In this document: positions 26,281 to 34,812 of the stretch, in pieces
Position numbering within the stretch: the stretch's first letter is position 1
Layout: each line of letters opens with the position of its first letter
Assembly: GCF_013839515.1 (NCBI RefSeq)
Contig: NZ_JACDNQ010000002.1
Coordinates: 1 to 64,000 of the forward strand
Direction of reading: 5' to 3'
DNA from: Natronomonas salinimetallica
GTDB lineage: Archaea > Halobacteriota > Halobacteria > Halobacteriales > Haloarculaceae
DNA: 64,000 bases
Position numbers and translations under genes: made by a program
Notes under the pieces: generated by a model
The model's input: the letters and a program-made list of their open reading frames with translations, nothing else
The model's database searches: none
Told to the model about the DNA's origin: nothing

Positions 26281-26973
26281 ATGTGTGGCCGGTATACCCT
26301 CTTCAGTTCCCGAGCGGACCTCGAAGCGCGGTTCGACGTATCCTTCGGGTTCGCGTTCGAGCCGCGGTACAACGCGACACCCGGACAGCGACTTCCGGTG
26401 ATCACCGACGAGGAGCCGAACGGCGTCCGTCGTCTCGAATGGGGGCTCGTCCCCCGCTGGGCCGACAGCGCGGCGGAGAGCTACATCAATGCCCGTTCGG
26501 AGACCGTAGATCGAAAGCCCGCCTTCGCGGAGGCATACGAGAAGCGTCGCTGTCTCGTGCCGGCCGACGGCTTCTACGAGTGGGCCGACGTCGGGGACGG
26601 GAAACAGCCGTACCGCGTCGCCTTCGAGGACGACCGGCCCTTTGCGATGGCCGGACTCTACGAGCGTTGGACACCGGACACGAGACAGTCGGGACTCGGT
26701 GATTTCTCCGAGGGGGGTATCAACACCGAGGACGAAGACGACGAGCCACTGGAGACGTTCACCGTGTTGACAACGGCTCCGAACGACGTCGTCGAAGGGC
26801 TCCACCACCGTATGGCGGTCGTCCTCGATCCCGACGCGGAGTCAACGTGGCTGGACGGGGAGGACGTGTCGTTCGACCCCGTCTCCGCCGACGAGTTCCG
26901 TGCGTATCCCGTCTCGACAGCGGTCAACGATCCGTCGAACGACCGTCCCGAACTCGTCCGTCCCGCTGAATAG
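26281..26973 (+). CDS. SRAP-domain abasic-site crosslinking protein (YedK/HMCES-like)
   Basis: A 230-residue SOS-response-associated peptidase family protein that shields abasic sites in single-stranded DNA by forming a thiazolidine crosslink through Cys2. The sequence starts MCGRYTLF, with Cys2 in place, then YINARSET (active-site Asn), PADGFYEW (Glu) and LHHRMAV (His). The start must be ATG 26281, because the mechanism needs Cys2 exposed by methionine removal; a longer frame from 26191 would hide it. A TATA-like box lies 27 nt upstream. Confidence 0.93.
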   Translation: MCGRYTLFSSRADLEARFDVSFGFAFEPRYNATPGQRLPVITDEEPNGVRRLEWGLVPRWADSAAESYINARSETVDRKPAFAEAYEKRRCLVPADGFYEWADVGDGKQPYRVAFEDDRPFAMAGLYERWTPDTRQSGLGDFSEGGINTEDEDDEPLETFTVLTTAPNDVVEGLHHRMAVVLDPDAESTWLDGEDVSFDPVSADEFRAYPVSTAVNDPSNDRPELVRPAE

Positions 26974-27033
26974 GCCGTGGGAGCGATGCGGCCGGCCGAA
27001 CACCTAAATCGGCGGCAGCCGTCGGGCCGAACG

Positions 27034-28602
27034 ATGAACGTACCCGAGTGGCTCCCGTTCGTCCGAAAGACGCCCCCGCCGTCGAAGCCGTTCTCCGAAC
27101 GTGCGGCACGCTGGGCGGACGGGTTGTCCTACCGTGACGTCCCCCGCTCGATACGGCGCACCGCGCGAGCGCAGTTGACGAGTAGCATCGGTGCCGCACT
27201 CCGGACCCGAACGCACCCGATCGGAGACCGAATCGGGGACACACTCGCTTCCTCGGGCGACAGCGCGACGGTCCTCGGTGGTGGTCGGGCCGACCCCGCG
27301 ACGGCCGCCTGTGGCAACGCGGCGCTCGTTTCGGCGCTCGATTTCGACGGCTCCGTCCTCGGGGGACAGACCGGTCCGAGTTGCGTGTTCGTCCCGCTGG
27401 CGTACGCCGAAGCCGCCGAAGCCGACGGCGAGGAGCTGCTCGTCGCACAGATCGCGGCAAACGAGATCGTCGGGCGTCTCGGCGCAGCCGTGCCGACCGG
27501 GCCGTTTTCGCGGGAGGGTGCCGTCTGGATCCACGCCGCCGGTGCAGCGGTCGGACGCGCCGTGATAGAGGGTGATGATCCCGATACGCTCGCCGACGCG
27601 CTCGTGACGGCGCTTTCGACCCCGACAGCCCCGATCGAGCGCTCCGCGGTCGGATCCGACGCCGGCATCCGGGGAGCGAGCGCTCCGGTTCGGGCGGGAC
27701 TCGCCGCCGTCGAGAGTGCCCGAGCGGGGATCGGTGGCAGACGCGACCTGATCGAATCGGAGGGTGGTCTCCTGTCGGGCCTCACCCGGCGGCCGGTACG
27801 GGAGTTCCTCTTCGGGCTAGGTGAGCGCTGGCACACGGACGCGCTGAGTGTCAAATCCACCCCGGGTAGCGTCTACGTGGCGGCCGCAACCGAGGCCGCA
27901 TTCGAAGCCCGGGGGCGTTTCGACCACGGACGGACAGCCATCCGAGGTGTCGACGTGTACGGTCCTCACGCACTGTGTTCGCAGGAGTCGACCGCGAGGC
28001 CATATCTCGAGGAGGATCGCGTGCCGATCCCCGCCGCACTGCGAGCTGTTCCACGAGCGACGGCCGAAGCGCTCGTCGAGGGTACGATCACGCCACAGCG
28101 GATCGGAACACGGACCGAAGAGGGAGCGATCCGTCGGGTTGCCGACCGCGTCGATCTCAAACACGATCCCGAGCTGACGGTCGCGGCGCTTCGATCGTCG
28201 GTTCCGGCGGGCGTCGAGTTCGACGGAGGACGCCGAACGATCGCCCCGCACGTCGCCCGTGCCGTCGGACTGCGTACGACGCTCGGCCACCTTCCGACGG
28301 TACTCGGGACCGCTCGACGGCTATCGGACGTGCTCGATCCCTCGGAGATCGAACGTCGGATCGGTGCCCGTGTCGTCGTCCGAACCGCCGACGGACGGGC
28401 GTTCGAAGCGAGCGTCGAACGTCCGCCCGGTGTCGTAGGCGCACCGCTCGCCGAGGTTCGGGCTGTCGCCAGAAGAAAGTGCCGGGAGGCGCTCGAAGCA
28501 CTCGGGGTTTCGGAGCCGGAGGCGCGGAGCCGAACCGATCGGCTGTTGTCCATCGACGAAGTGACGCGACTTCGGATCGATCGTCTGACCGACGGAGCGT
28601 GA
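27034..28602 (+). CDS. MmgE/PrpD family protein
   Basis: A 522-residue protein of the 2-methylcitrate dehydratase (PrpD)/MmgE family. The all-helical N-terminal domain contains the GGGRADPATAACGNAALVSALDFD stretch (split here only for reading), the usual family signature, and the C-terminal domain carries SVKSTPGSVY. Whether this haloarchaeon runs a methylcitrate cycle cannot be judged; many archaeal members act on other small acids. An upstream ATG at 26986 is possible. A fumarylacetoacetate hydrolase-family gene follows 60 bp later and may act in the same catabolic route. Confidence 0.8.
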   Translation: MNVPEWLPFVRKTPPPSKPFSERAARWADGLSYRDVPRSIRRTARAQLTSSIGAALRTRTHPIGDRIGDTLASSGDSATVLGGGRADPATAACGNAALVSALDFDGSVLGGQTGPSCVFVPLAYAEAAEADGEELLVAQIAANEIVGRLGAAVPTGPFSREGAVWIHAAGAAVGRAVIEGDDPDTLADALVTALSTPTAPIERSAVGSDAGIRGASAPVRAGLAAVESARAGIGGRRDLIESEGGLLSGLTRRPVREFLFGLGERWHTDALSVKSTPGSVYVAAATEAAFEARGRFDHGRTAIRGVDVYGPHALCSQESTARPYLEEDRVPIPAALRAVPRATAEALVEGTITPQRIGTRTEEGAIRRVADRVDLKHDPELTVAALRSSVPAGVEFDGGRRTIAPHVARAVGLRTTLGHLPTVLGTARRLSDVLDPSEIERRIGARVVVRTADGRAFEASVERPPGVVGAPLAEVRAVARRKCREALEALGVSEPEARSRTDRLLSIDEVTRLRIDRLTDGA

Positions 28603-28662
28603 GACGGATCCCCCGACTCCCGGATGACAACACGTAAGAAACCGGCGGTCCCCGACTCCCGT

Positions 28663-29367
28663 ATGAAGTACGCGCGTATCCGGACGTCGACAGGTGTTCT
28701 CGAGGGCGAATACGACGACGGAACCGTCCGAACGGACGACGGGACGTACGAACCGGCGGAGTACGAACTACTCGCCCCCTGTGAGCCATCCGTGTTCTAC
28801 TGCGTCGGCCGGAACTTCGGTGAGAAAGTTGAGCAGATGGATTACGAGATCCCGGAGGTGCCGGATTTCTTCATCAAGCCACCCATCTCACTGCACGATC
28901 CGGAAACACCGATCCCGTACCCGAGTTTCACCTCGGAGCTGACGTACGCCGGGGAACTCGCCGCCGTCATCGGAACGGAATGTAAAAACGTCGCCGAGGA
29001 CGAGGTCGACGACGTGGTGCGGGGATATACGATCCTCAACGACCTCGACTGTCTCGATCAGGAGCGCCGGACGGCCCGAAAGGCCTTCGATTCCTCCGGA
29101 CCGCTCGGGCCTGTTATCGCCGATATCGACCCCGTCGGACTGGGGATGACCACGCACATAAACGGCGAACCCCGTCAGGCGGACAACACCGAAAACATGT
29201 TCAACAAACCCCGCGAGACCGTCTCGTTTCTCTCGGAGCGGTTCACGTTCAAACCCGGTGACGTGATCAGCTTCGGCAGCCCGGCGAACCCCGGGCTCCT
29301 CGAGCGCGGCGATGAGATCGAAATCCACTACGAGGGAATCGGGACGCTCCGAAACACCGTCGAATAA
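28663..29367 (+). CDS. Fumarylacetoacetate hydrolase (FAH) family protein
   Basis: A 234-residue metal-dependent hydrolase/decarboxylase-fold enzyme. YCVGRNFGEKVEQM near residue 45 is the family N-terminal motif (normally GxNY). The metal ligands are expected in ELTYAGELAAVIG (two Glu) and YTILNDLDCLDQE (Asp); GDVISFGSP closes the fold. Substrates in the family range from acylpyruvates to oxaloacetate, so none is assigned. ATG 28663 begins the conserved strand MKYARIRT. It lies 60 bp after the MmgE/PrpD gene on the same strand. Confidence 0.85.
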   Translation: MKYARIRTSTGVLEGEYDDGTVRTDDGTYEPAEYELLAPCEPSVFYCVGRNFGEKVEQMDYEIPEVPDFFIKPPISLHDPETPIPYPSFTSELTYAGELAAVIGTECKNVAEDEVDDVVRGYTILNDLDCLDQERRTARKAFDSSGPLGPVIADIDPVGLGMTTHINGEPRQADNTENMFNKPRETVSFLSERFTFKPGDVISFGSPANPGLLERGDEIEIHYEGIGTLRNTVE

Positions 29368-29379
29368 CATCCCGTGACG

Positions 29380-29811
29380 TCAGCTGATATCGACGACGAG
29401 TACCGGGCGGTCGGCGGCCTTGACGACCCGTTCGGTCGTACTCCCGAGGTTGAGCCGCTTCTCGCGACCGGTCCGGCCGTGCGTACCGAGTGTGAGCAGA
29501 TCGATATCCGACGTCTCCCCGTACGAGAGAATCTCCCGATAGGGGACGCCTTCCGGTGTCGCGGTGGTGACCGACACCCCGGCGTCGTCGGCCCGGCCAG
29601 CCAGCTCCTCGACGGCGTCGTTTGCCTCCTCGGCCAACTCCGAACGGACCTCGGATTTGTTCTCGACGCTCGCGGCGAGAACGACCCGCTGATCGACGAC
29701 GGAGATGACGTGTAATTCCGCGCCATAGGCGTCCACGGCGCCGAGGGCGTGCTCCAGCGCGGCAGCCGCGCGTTCGCTACCGTCCGTCGGTAGGAGGATC
29801 GAATCGTACAT
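29380..29811 (-). CDS. Universal stress protein (UspA family)
   Basis: A 143-residue Rossmann-like UspA domain protein. The N-terminal MYDSILLPTDGS holds the conserved Asp, and the C-terminal GTHGRTG...LGSTTERV resembles the G-2x-G-9x-G-S/T ATP loop, with one residue extra in the spacing. ATG 29811 is chosen because the domain begins with it. It converges with the FAH gene (stop codons 12 bp apart). One of four UspA-type genes between 29380 and 34693. Confidence 0.88.
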   Translation of the reverse strand: MYDSILLPTDGSERAAAALEHALGAVDAYGAELHVISVVDQRVVLAASVENKSEVRSELAEEANDAVEELAGRADDAGVSVTTATPEGVPYREILSYGETSDIDLLTLGTHGRTGREKRLNLGSTTERVVKAADRPVLVVDIS

Positions 29812-29942
29812 ACGACGTGGTCGGAGGGCCACCTACTTGAAACGAACCGTCTCGGTTCGGCCGGCCTCGACGGCGGCGGGTATTCCGACTCACCGCTCGA
29901 AACGGGTTTCGCATTGAAGACCGATCGGCAGGTAGGGCCAAC

Positions 29943-30089
29943 ATGGCCACCGATAGTGCGAACGCGGCCGAAGCACCGACCACCGAGGCGGACGCGGGTG
30001 CATACGTTACCCCGACCGCCGACTTCGCGATCCTGCTGACGGTCGCGTGTCTTATCGCGTTCGCTGGCGCTGCAATGATACTTCCGTGA
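29943..30089 (+). CDS. Small single-span membrane protein
   Basis: A 48-residue product: an acidic Ala/Thr-rich N-terminus (MATDSANAAEAPTTEADAG) and one hydrophobic helix to the end (FAILLTVACLIAFAGAAMIL). The family is unknown. The clean composition switch and the gene 12 bp downstream on the same strand, also for a membrane protein, support it as real and probably co-transcribed. Confidence 0.5.
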   Translation: MATDSANAAEAPTTEADAGAYVTPTADFAILLTVACLIAFAGAAMILP

Positions 30090-30101
30090 GTCTATCGTCC
30101 G

Positions 30102-30437
30102 GTGGTGAAAGAAACCCAGGCCGTTCCCGTGATCGGCGGTAGAGACCGTTCGGTCTGGATCGCCGCGATCGTACTGTACGGGATCGGTGACACGGTCACA
30201 ACGTTTTGGGGGCTCTCGACGGGCGGCATCGCGGAGGCCGGGCCGATAGCCAAGCCACTCGTCGACATGTACGGGCCGTACGCCCTGATAGGTATCAAGG
30301 CCGTCGTCCTCCCGTCGTTTTATGTCATCTGGCGGGTGCTCCGAACGCCGGGGCGTATCGCCGTCCCGTTCGCGCTTGCGTTCGTCGGCGCCGTCGTTAC
30401 CGGGTGGAACCTGTTCGTCGTCGCGAGCGTTCTGTGA
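30102..30437 (+). CDS. Integral membrane protein (DUF5658-like)
   Basis: The 111-residue product has three to four hydrophobic segments (about 17-35, 55-75, 84-108). GDTVTTFWG and the AGPIAKPLV turn resemble the small haloarchaeal membrane family I know as DUF5658, where an Asp and Thr early in helix one are conserved. It starts with GTG at 30102 and probably shares a transcript with the 48-residue membrane protein just upstream. Function unknown. The 114-bp repeat, copy 2, begins 48 bp after its stop. Confidence 0.65.
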   Translation: MVKETQAVPVIGGRDRSVWIAAIVLYGIGDTVTTFWGLSTGGIAEAGPIAKPLVDMYGPYALIGIKAVVLPSFYVIWRVLRTPGRIAVPFALAFVGAVVTGWNLFVVASVL

Positions 30438-30484
30438 ACGGCCATCGCTCGCGGGCCAGCGCCGTCCGAGCGACGGTCGGGGAC

Positions 30485-30598
30485 TCATACTGGTGGACGA
30501 AATCAAATGAAACCGACTCACGAGTGATCCGCCGTTCGCTCCGTCGAGCGGCGTGATCCTCGTGCGTCGTGTGTACATTCTTTTGTCCGTCAGTATCA
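30485..30598 (-). repeat. 114-bp MITE-like element, copy 2
   Basis: Reverse-complement partner of 561-674 with two substitutions in 114 bases; one falls in the central stem arm (T to C) and weakens it, the other lies just after the second arm. The ends TCATACTGGTGGAC (30485-30498) and GTCCGTCAGTATCA (30585-30598) are kept. It lies between a membrane protein gene and the hpt-like gene, outside any coding sequence. Confidence 0.75.
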
Positions 30599-30733
30599 TA
30601 CTGCCGGCGATCCGTGTTTGCTCGCCGTGACCGCCTCGATCGGACCGGTATTCGTGGGCGTTCGGCAAGCACGGCCACGTCCGGCGGTTCCCGCTGTCGT
30701 CGACTCGGACGCTACTGATCGATCCGTTCTCGG

Positions 30734-31303
30734 CTAGTCGTCCCCGGTCGGATCGACGATCACGACCTCGCCGTCCTCGACGGTGACATTTATCAGCGTC
30801 TTCGCACTGTACGCCGACTCGTCGAGTTTGTTCGAACCCTCTACTTTCTTGATGACGGCAACCACGTCGACGATGGATGCGCCGATGTCCTCGAGGGCGG
30901 CACAGATCGCGGAGAGCGTACCACCCGTCGAGAGCACGTCATCGAGGACGAGGACGCTGTCGCCCTCGTCGACGTCGTTTATGTACATCTGGCTCTCGGA
31001 GTAGCCGGTCTGTTGGAACAGCGGCGTCTCGCCCTCGAGGCCGTACTCCCGCTTCCGGATGACCACCAGCGGGATGTCGGTCATGAGCGAGACCGCCGTC
31101 GAGATATGGATCCCCATCGCGGCGGGCGTAACGATCTTATCGACGTTCTCGAGGCGGGCCTTCCGGATGATCTTGATGACGATCTCCCGAAGCAGGCTCG
31201 GTTCGAGCATCGGGACGCCGTCGCTGATCGGATGGACGAAGTAGTGGTAGTCGTCCTTCTCGACGATCGGCGAGTCGAGTAACGACCGCTGAAGCTGATC
31301 CAT
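30734..31303 (-). CDS. hpt: Hypoxanthine/guanine phosphoribosyltransferase-like protein
   Basis: A 189-residue purine salvage enzyme of the archaeal HGPRTase-like/APRT-fold family. The PRPP-binding motif [13 protein letters not shown] lies near residues 116-128, and PAAMGIHIS (about 60-68) forms the pyrophosphate loop region. Length and sequence match the haloarchaeal proteins annotated as HGPRTase-like; base specificity is not certain from sequence. It is transcribed toward the 114-bp repeat; no operon partner is evident. Confidence 0.85.
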   Translation of the reverse strand: MDQLQRSLLDSPIVEKDDYHYFVHPISDGVPMLEPSLLREIVIKIIRKARLENVDKIVTPAAMGIHISTAVSLMTDIPLVVIRKREYGLEGETPLFQQTGYSESQMYINDVDEGDSVLVLDDVLSTGGTLSAICAALEDIGASIVDVVAVIKKVEGSNKLDESAYSAKTLINVTVEDGEVVIVDPTGDD

Positions 31304-31417
31304 GTGCCGCGTACCGGGAGATGCGGGTAAAGCCTGACGGTCGCCGTCGGCGGTGAACGCGGAGCTGTCGGCTAATCCGGCTGATTTGGTGGGTGTTGAT
31401 ACCGTCGACTCGTGAGA

Positions 31418-32494
31418 CTACTGGGTCGGTTCGTCCGCCCGATCGAGCGTCCGGAACGCCTCGAGGATCACGCGTTTCGTGACCGCACCCTGGGTGCTCC
31501 AGTGGTGGGCGTAATCGAGCATATCGTCGTAGATGTCGGGTTTGCACCCGGCCGCCTTCGGGTGACCGCCGCCGTTGACCTGTCGGGCGACCTCGTGACA
31601 GCGCTCGAAGTCGTCCGTACCGCGGATCGAGGCCGACCCCGCAGGTTTGACGATCACGGACGCGTCGGCCCCTCGCTCGCGCATTGCCTCGGCGACCTCG
31701 TTTTGCGAACATCGGCCGTAGGTAACGCCGACGGTCCACGCGCCCACCTCACGGAGCTCCGCCCGATCCGTGGCCTTCTCGATGAGCGCGTCCTTCTCGA
31801 CGCGTTTTTTTTCCAGAAACGCTCCGACCGTTTCGGGGAGGTCCGCGCCGTGTTCGACCACCGTTTCGACGTATTCGCCGGGGTCGGCCCAGTAGGCGTA
31901 GTCGGCGAGGTCGTCGCTTCGGGGATCCTCACGCAGCCACAGGTCGTGATCGCGGGTGACGGCCGCAAGTTCGGCGTAGCGCTCGTCGAACTCGAACTCG
32001 ATCTCTTCGAGCGCCACGTCGGTGGTACACACCGCGTCGGAGTCGCCAACGACCAATTCGGCGTACTCGGAGACCGTCTCGGAGAGGGCCTCGTCCCACT
32101 GATGGTGATCGAACCACCGGACGGTGTCGGCTGATTCGGCGACCGAGGGGAGGGCCTCGACATCGCTCGCCGAGTCCGGACAGAGATCACAGAGGTACAA
32201 CTCGATTCCGGGGTCGCCGTACGCTTCGACGTACGAGAGCGCGTCGTCGATCTCGTGTGGCCCGGCCGAGAGTAGCCCCGCGGTGCCGAACGCGACCCGG
32301 AGCAAGGCGACACAGCCGAGGCCGTCGGCATCCGGATCGGCGATAACGACCCGCTCGGCCCCCTCGAGGGTCGATTTCGCTTCGCGCTCGGCGACGGTAT
32401 CATCGAAGGAGTCGGGGGTAAAAAACCCCTCCCCCGGAAGCAGCGAACGACGGTGAAGCGGTATCGATCCGTCGTCTATGAGTCGATCGTCCAT
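31418..32494 (-). CDS. DHH-DHHA1 family phosphoesterase
   Basis: A 358-residue RecJ/NrnA-type phosphoesterase. The DHH domain shows DPDADGLG (motif I, near residue 54), LYLCDLCPD, and WFDHHQW (the DHH motif, near 127); the DHHA1 domain ends with VNGGGHPKAAG (near 310), the substrate-binding Gly-Gly-Gly-His. Likely a manganese-dependent exonuclease or nano-RNase acting on short single-stranded nucleic acid. The family also includes cyclic dinucleotide enzymes, so the substrate is open. Monocistronic by layout. Confidence 0.85.
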   Translation of the reverse strand: MDDRLIDDGSIPLHRRSLLPGEGFFTPDSFDDTVAEREAKSTLEGAERVVIADPDADGLGCVALLRVAFGTAGLLSAGPHEIDDALSYVEAYGDPGIELYLCDLCPDSASDVEALPSVAESADTVRWFDHHQWDEALSETVSEYAELVVGDSDAVCTTDVALEEIEFEFDERYAELAAVTRDHDLWLREDPRSDDLADYAYWADPGEYVETVVEHGADLPETVGAFLEKKRVEKDALIEKATDRAELREVGAWTVGVTYGRCSQNEVAEAMRERGADASVIVKPAGSASIRGTDDFERCHEVARQVNGGGHPKAAGCKPDIYDDMLDYAHHWSTQGAVTKRVILEAFRTLDRADEPTQ

Positions 32495-32577
32495 ACCGTC
32501 CGAGTGTGCGGTAGCTCAATAAGCCTCCCGTTCACGGTCGGACGGCCTCGGCGACGCAAGCGGCAAAATGATACCCG

Positions 32578-33015
32578 CTACTCCAGTTGTCGAACCGTCA
32601 GGACGGGCACCGGACACGAGCGGACGACCCGTTCTGCGACGCTGCCAAGGAGAAACGAGTGTTCACCGCTCCGCCCGCGCGTGCCCATCGCGACGCCGTC
32701 GGCGTCGATGTCCCGAACGTACCCGACGATCTGTTTCGCCGGTCGACCGACCCTCACGGCGGTCTCCAACTCGATGGGGTTCTCGAGCGTTTCGTTCATT
32801 TCGACGATCGCGTCGATCGCCTCGGAACTCTGTTCGTCGAGCGCGTTCCGCACGTCGTCGCGGAGTTGCTCGGGAAGCGGATCGACGTGGCTCTCGTCTA
32901 CGACGTAGAGCGCGTGTACGGTGGCGTCGAACCGCCGAGCGAGATCGAGCGTACATTCGACCGCCCGCGAGACGCTTTCGGAGCCATCGGTCGCCACGAC
33001 CACCGTCTCGAACAT
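32578..33015 (-). CDS. Universal stress protein (UspA family, ATP-binding type)
   Basis: The 145-residue UspA domain starts MFETVVVATDGSES. GTRGRSGEHSFLLGSVAERV gives the full G-2x-G-9x-G-S motif of ATP-binding members. ATG 33015 starts the domain exactly. It diverges from a second UspA-type gene with an 87-bp shared promoter region, suggesting joint control. Confidence 0.88.
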   Translation of the reverse strand: MFETVVVATDGSESVSRAVECTLDLARRFDATVHALYVVDESHVDPLPEQLRDDVRNALDEQSSEAIDAIVEMNETLENPIELETAVRVGRPAKQIVGYVRDIDADGVAMGTRGRSGEHSFLLGSVAERVVRSCPVPVLTVRQLE

Positions 33016-33102
33016 ATCCGATGTGAATGCCGGAATATGATAAACCCACTCGTTGTCCGTCGACCGGGTGTGTTTTAAGTCGCTCTCCGTCGACAATGAC
33101 AT

Positions 33103-33537
33103 ATGCAGATCGATACGGTACTCGTTCCGATCGACGGCACACAGGCAGCCATGGACGCCGTCGAGTACGGGATCGCTATCGCGGACAAATACGACGCGTG
33201 TGTTCACGCGCTGTACCTTCTCGGCGAGAACGCGGCGACTGCGATCGGCAACGGGAGTGTCGAAGCCAACGCTATCGCCGAGCGCGGAGAACAGATCATG
33301 GCCGGGGTTCGTGCGGTAGCCGGCGACGTCCCGATCGATCACTCCTCGGCCTGTGGGTTCTCGGTCTCCAGGCTGAGTCAGCATCCGGGAAGCGTGATCC
33401 TCGAGGTCGCCGAGATGCTGGATGTCGGCTTTATCGTCATTCCGCGGGAACCGGTTACCGGTGACTCCGAGGCGGTGATCGAACGGGCGGCAGAATACGT
33501 GCTCGCACACGCCTCACAGCCCGTCCTATCCGTTTGA
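33103..33537 (+). CDS. Universal stress protein-like, ATP motif lost
   Basis: The 144-residue protein begins MQIDTVLVPIDGTQAAM, a normal UspA start, and keeps the fold pattern through LAHASQPVLSV. Where ATP-binding members have G-2x-G-9x-G-S, it reads IPREPVTGDSEAVIERAAEYV, so nucleotide binding is probably lost. It diverges from the ATP-type UspA at 32578-33015, and the two could form a heterodimer. Confidence 0.82.
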   Translation: MQIDTVLVPIDGTQAAMDAVEYGIAIADKYDACVHALYLLGENAATAIGNGSVEANAIAERGEQIMAGVRAVAGDVPIDHSSACGFSVSRLSQHPGSVILEVAEMLDVGFIVIPREPVTGDSEAVIERAAEYVLAHASQPVLSV

Positions 33538-33794
33538 GTGGCTGTCATGGGTCCGGACGGGACGGCCGGATCCGTCCCGTCCCGATCACCTTTGACAGCG
33601 AGAGCGTCCCGCCCTTTCCGCGACGCTGCCGGGTGTGGCTCTTGTTCGGTATCCACGCGCCGGTGCCGTGACATGGTCACGAACGTCTCGCCGGCAGTCC
33701 GAGACTATCACGGGCGAAAAACCCAGTGTCGTCGTCGGGCGACGCCCGACTGCCCGAGGGACGTAGCCGCTCCTCGTTCACGACGCGGCGGACG

Positions 33795-34328
33795 TCATTC
33801 CGTATCCGGGCTCAACCGCGCGGCCATCTCGAGTTCGAAGCTCCCGTCGTCGGTCGGCACGAACCCGACCTTCCGGTAGAGGGCGGTGGCCGGTTTGTTC
33901 CAGCGTTCGACGGTCAACCAGACGTGTTCGATCCCCTCCTCACGTCCCGCACCGAGGAGCCCCTCGATCAGGCCCGTTCCGATCCCGGCGTTCTGATATT
34001 CACGGAGCACGAAAATCGCCAACTCGAAGGAGCCCTGACGGTCCGGAACCAAGAGGGCGTGTCCGATCGGCTTATCACCGTGCCATGCGACCACGTTGAG
34101 GCAGTCATCGGTCATCAGCTTCTCCAACCAGTTTCTGATCTGATCCTCGTCGGTCGGCGGGATCCCCTGTGCGCGGTCCTCCGGATCGAATTTGCGATAC
34201 ATCTCCAACAGCGGCTCGATATCACCGTCGTAGCGGCGAACCGCTATCTGTCGGCTCTCACGGTCCTCGAACACACACGGCGGGGCCTCGTACGGGCCAG
34301 CCACCTCGTCCGGATATTCGCGGGTCAT
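33795..34328 (-). CDS. GNAT family N-acetyltransferase
   Basis: The 177-residue protein has an acetyl-CoA-binding GNAT core: the beta strand GHALLVPDRQGSFELAIFVL and the pyrophosphate loop YQNAGIGTGLIEGLL (a Q-x-x-G-x-G type), then WNKPATALYRKVGF, the usual end of the fold. The substrate is unknown. It overlaps the upstream UspA gene by 4 bp, so the two are co-translated; GNAT-UspA pairs may link stress sensing to protein or small-molecule acetylation, but that is inference. Confidence 0.87.
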   Translation of the reverse strand: MTREYPDEVAGPYEAPPCVFEDRESRQIAVRRYDGDIEPLLEMYRKFDPEDRAQGIPPTDEDQIRNWLEKLMTDDCLNVVAWHGDKPIGHALLVPDRQGSFELAIFVLREYQNAGIGTGLIEGLLGAGREEGIEHVWLTVERWNKPATALYRKVGFVPTDDGSFELEMAARLSPDTE

Positions 34329-34693
34329 CGGATAAGCGTCACCGTCGTTCGGGCGTTCAACAGGACAAACTCGGCGATAGAGCCGAGCTGTACTTTTCCG
34401 AGGGGGCTCGTTTCGCCGCCCCCGAGGACGATCCGATCGTAGGAGCCACGCTCTGCGAGTTCGAGCAGTTGGCTCCCCGGATGGCCGGAAAGCGTCTCGA
34501 TTTCGGCGTCGAAATCGGCCTCGTCGAGCACCTCGCCGGCACGGGATTCGACCTCCGCTTGGGACAACGACGCGTCCGGGTTCTCGACGATGGCGATCGT
34601 TAGCTCGTCACCGGCTTCCTTGGCCCGCTCGACCGCTTTTTTGAGGGCATGAAGCGAATCTTCGCTCCCGCCAATACCCAACAGCGCTTTCAT
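34325..34693 (-). CDS. Small universal stress protein
   Basis: The 122-residue UspA-type protein starts MKALLGIGGSEDSLHALKKA; the usual Asp after the first strand is replaced by Gly-Gly. The loop GGGETSPLGKVQLGSIAEFV retains a recognisable ATP-site tail (LGS). It is shorter than typical UspA (about 140 residues). It is the first gene of a two-gene unit with the GNAT. Confidence 0.82.
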   Translation of the reverse strand: MKALLGIGGSEDSLHALKKAVERAKEAGDELTIAIVENPDASLSQAEVESRAGEVLDEADFDAEIETLSGHPGSQLLELAERGSYDRIVLGGGETSPLGKVQLGSIAEFVLLNARTTVTLIR

Positions 34694-34812
34694 ACCTGCA
34701 TCTTACCCCCCGAAAGCAAAAGCCTCCCGCCTGTATCCGGGAACCGAAGATCGTCCGCCGCGTGTCGGACGCCGTCGGTACGCTTTTTCGGCGGCGTCTC
34801 GCTACGTACGCT

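Noticed and set aside
29328-30668. 446-codon open frame on the minus strand
   Set aside because: It runs antisense to the FAH-family, membrane-protein and repeat sequences and is Arg/Pro/Ser-rich; its MYDSILLPTDGS-encoding region is in a different frame. It is a GC-rich shadow.
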